DNA of 7,970 nt from Betaproteobacteria bacterium (GTDB lineage: Bacteria > Pseudomonadota > Gammaproteobacteria > Burkholderiales > Burkholderiaceae_C), in assembly GCA_009918225.1 (NCBI GenBank), contig RGEP01000079.1:1-7970 (forward strand). The letters are read 5' to 3'. Shown in pieces: positions 7,011 to 7,970 of the stretch (position 1 is the first letter of the stretch; each line of letters starts with the position of its first letter). The notes below the pieces were generated by a model. That model saw only the letters and a list, made by a program, of their open reading frames with translations. It was not told where the DNA came from and did no database searches. The position numbers and the translations under genes are program-made.

Positions 7011-7016
7011 ACTCCG
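7011..7016 (-). promoter_or_regulatory. Crowded Shine-Dalgarno-like CGGAG between receptor stop and tadA GTG
   Basis: The six bases between the receptor TAA and the tadA GTG read CGGAGT on the minus strand. The GGAG core sits only one base from the GTG, too close for normal initiation. It could help hold ribosomes that have just ended the receptor and restart at GTG. It is the only ribosome-binding-like signal near this start. Confidence 0.4.
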
Positions 7017-7970
7017 TTAGAACTCATAGCGGCCAGCCAATCGAACCGACCGAGGCGTTTGGAAGCCTGTGGGGTTCAGGTAATTCAAGCTCTGCTGGAA
7101 GGGCGCGGTGATGCTGGTCTGGCGGCTGTAGTCGCGCACCTCATTCAGCTCGATGGGCTTTTGGCTGTTGAACACATTGAACACATCCATTTGCAAGGTC
7201 AACTTGTTGCCTTTGCCGACCCACTTGGGAATATAAGCCACCTGCAGGTCCAACTGATTGGTCCAGGCGGTACGACCGGCTGATCCCCGAGGTACCAAGG
7301 TCTGTGTCGTGGTGCTGGTGGCGCAGTAATAGGACGATGCGCTGGTGTACTGGCCAGACTCGGCGTAGTCGGCCACCGTCTTGGGCACAAAGCCGATACA
7401 GCTGTAGGGACGACCCGACGACAGAATTGCGTTCAGGCCCAGCCGCCATTCCTGGTTCACGGCATAGTTACCAAAGAGCTTGAAGACATGCCGACGATCG
7501 TTGGGCAAGTAGCCCTTGGATCCATGGGTGAAGGAGCCGAAATCAAAGTCCTGCGTGATGCCGGCGTCTTCCTGGTTCAGCTGTGATTGGACATAGCCCT
7601 CAGCCGTGCCATAACTGCGCGACAGGACATAGCTGAACTGTGCGCCCCACTTGCCGTCAAAGGGCTTGCCCAGCTGAAACTCCAAAGCTTGGTAGATCCG
7701 GGTGTAGCTTTCCAGCCCAAAGTACCGTGCAGGAATATTGGCCACGGTGTAGGTCCCGTTGTTCTGAAGATCCATGGCCAGGCTCACGTCCCGGCCGGGG
7801 TTCATCAAGATGCAGCCCGCCAAAGAGTTAGGGTCAAACTTCGTGTAGCCATTGTCTTTAGCCCAGTTGACCATGGGATAGTGGCCGCAGAAGTCATCCA
7901 TTCCCGCGTTGATCTTGCGGTACGTGCCCTTCAAACCTCCGACCCAGCCGGGCGCAACGGCCTTTTGCAG
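7017..7970 (-). CDS. TonB-dependent receptor, Oar-like, C-terminal barrel (partial, start outside window)
   Basis: The frame enters at 7970 and ends at TAA 7019-7017, giving the last 317 residues. It belongs to the large receptors that usually carry an N-terminal carboxypeptidase-regulatory-like domain, a plug, and a barrel. Only the end of the barrel is seen here. Family marks are LPNDRRHVFKLFGNY, the segment PRGSAGRTAWTNQLDLQVAY, the DVFNVFNSQ strand, the late 'PTGFQTPRSVRLAGRYEF' end, and a terminal Phe. Two cysteine pairs (codons 7887-7889 with 7812-7814, and 7398-7400 with 7323-7325) sit in stretches that look like outer loops and are likely disulfides, as is common in this group. It is clearly a different receptor subfamily from the one at the left edge. 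The ligand is unknown; peptides, proteins or complex glycans are possible. The TTG at 7934 is not a start because the barrel continues upstream to the window edge. No terminator separates it from tadA. Confidence 0.93.
   Translation of the reverse strand: MQKAVAPGWVGGLKGTYRKINAGMDDFCGHYPMVNWAKDNGYTKFDPNSLAGCILMNPGRDVSLAMDLQNNGTYTVANIPARYFGLESYTRIYQALEFQLGKPFDGKWGAQFSYVLSRSYGTAEGYVQSQLNQEDAGITQDFDFGSFTHGSKGYLPNDRRHVFKLFGNYAVNQEWRLGLNAILSSGRPYSCIGFVPKTVADYAESGQYTSASSYYCATSTTTQTLVPRGSAGRTAWTNQLDLQVAYIPKWVGKGNKLTLQMDVFNVFNSQKPIELNEVRDYSRQTSITAPFQQSLNYLNPTGFQTPRSVRLAGRYEF

Overview
The window is GC-rich, fully coding bacterial DNA with no gap above 100 bases. The best guess is a Gram-negative proteobacterium, probably a betaproteobacterium of the Burkholderiales. 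The reasons are two TonB-dependent outer-membrane receptors, a tadA-ldcA pair of the kind often adjacent in that order, and high GC at third codon positions. A gammaproteobacterium such as a xanthomonad is not excluded. No RNA genes, insertion sequences, CRISPR arrays or long repeats were seen.

Layout. The plus strand carries the C-terminal barrel of one TonB-dependent receptor (1-1302, start outside the window), then a strong intrinsic terminator (1329-1356). Next comes a three-gene unit: an aspartyl/asparaginyl beta-hydroxylase-family Fe(II)/2-oxoglutarate oxygenase (1387-2505), a class I SAM methyltransferase-like protein (2502-3473, ATGA overlap) and an exported S9-family serine peptidase (3511-5583). 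The minus strand converges on this from the right edge: a second, Oar-like TonB-dependent receptor (7970-7017, start outside the window), then tadA, the tRNA adenosine deaminase (7010-6519, six bases after the receptor stop), then an S66 LD-carboxypeptidase (6522-5593, ATGA overlap with tadA). The two convergent blocks are 9 bases apart, and both stop codons lie inside a perfect inverted repeat at 5581-5595.

Function. On the left block, the receptor would import a substrate through the outer membrane and the S9 peptidase would trim or cleave peptides outside the inner membrane. The oxygenase and methyltransferase have no visible signal peptide and would act in the cytoplasm, possibly on a peptide, protein or small-molecule ligand. 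That the four genes form one uptake and modification module is an inference from order, strand and coupling; no substrate can be read from the sequence. The right block joins a nutrient receptor to two housekeeping functions, tRNA wobble inosine formation and murein peptide recycling, with no visible terminator between them.

The most unusual content is the receptor / AspH-like oxygenase / methyltransferase / S9 peptidase combination. Everything else belongs to well-known families.
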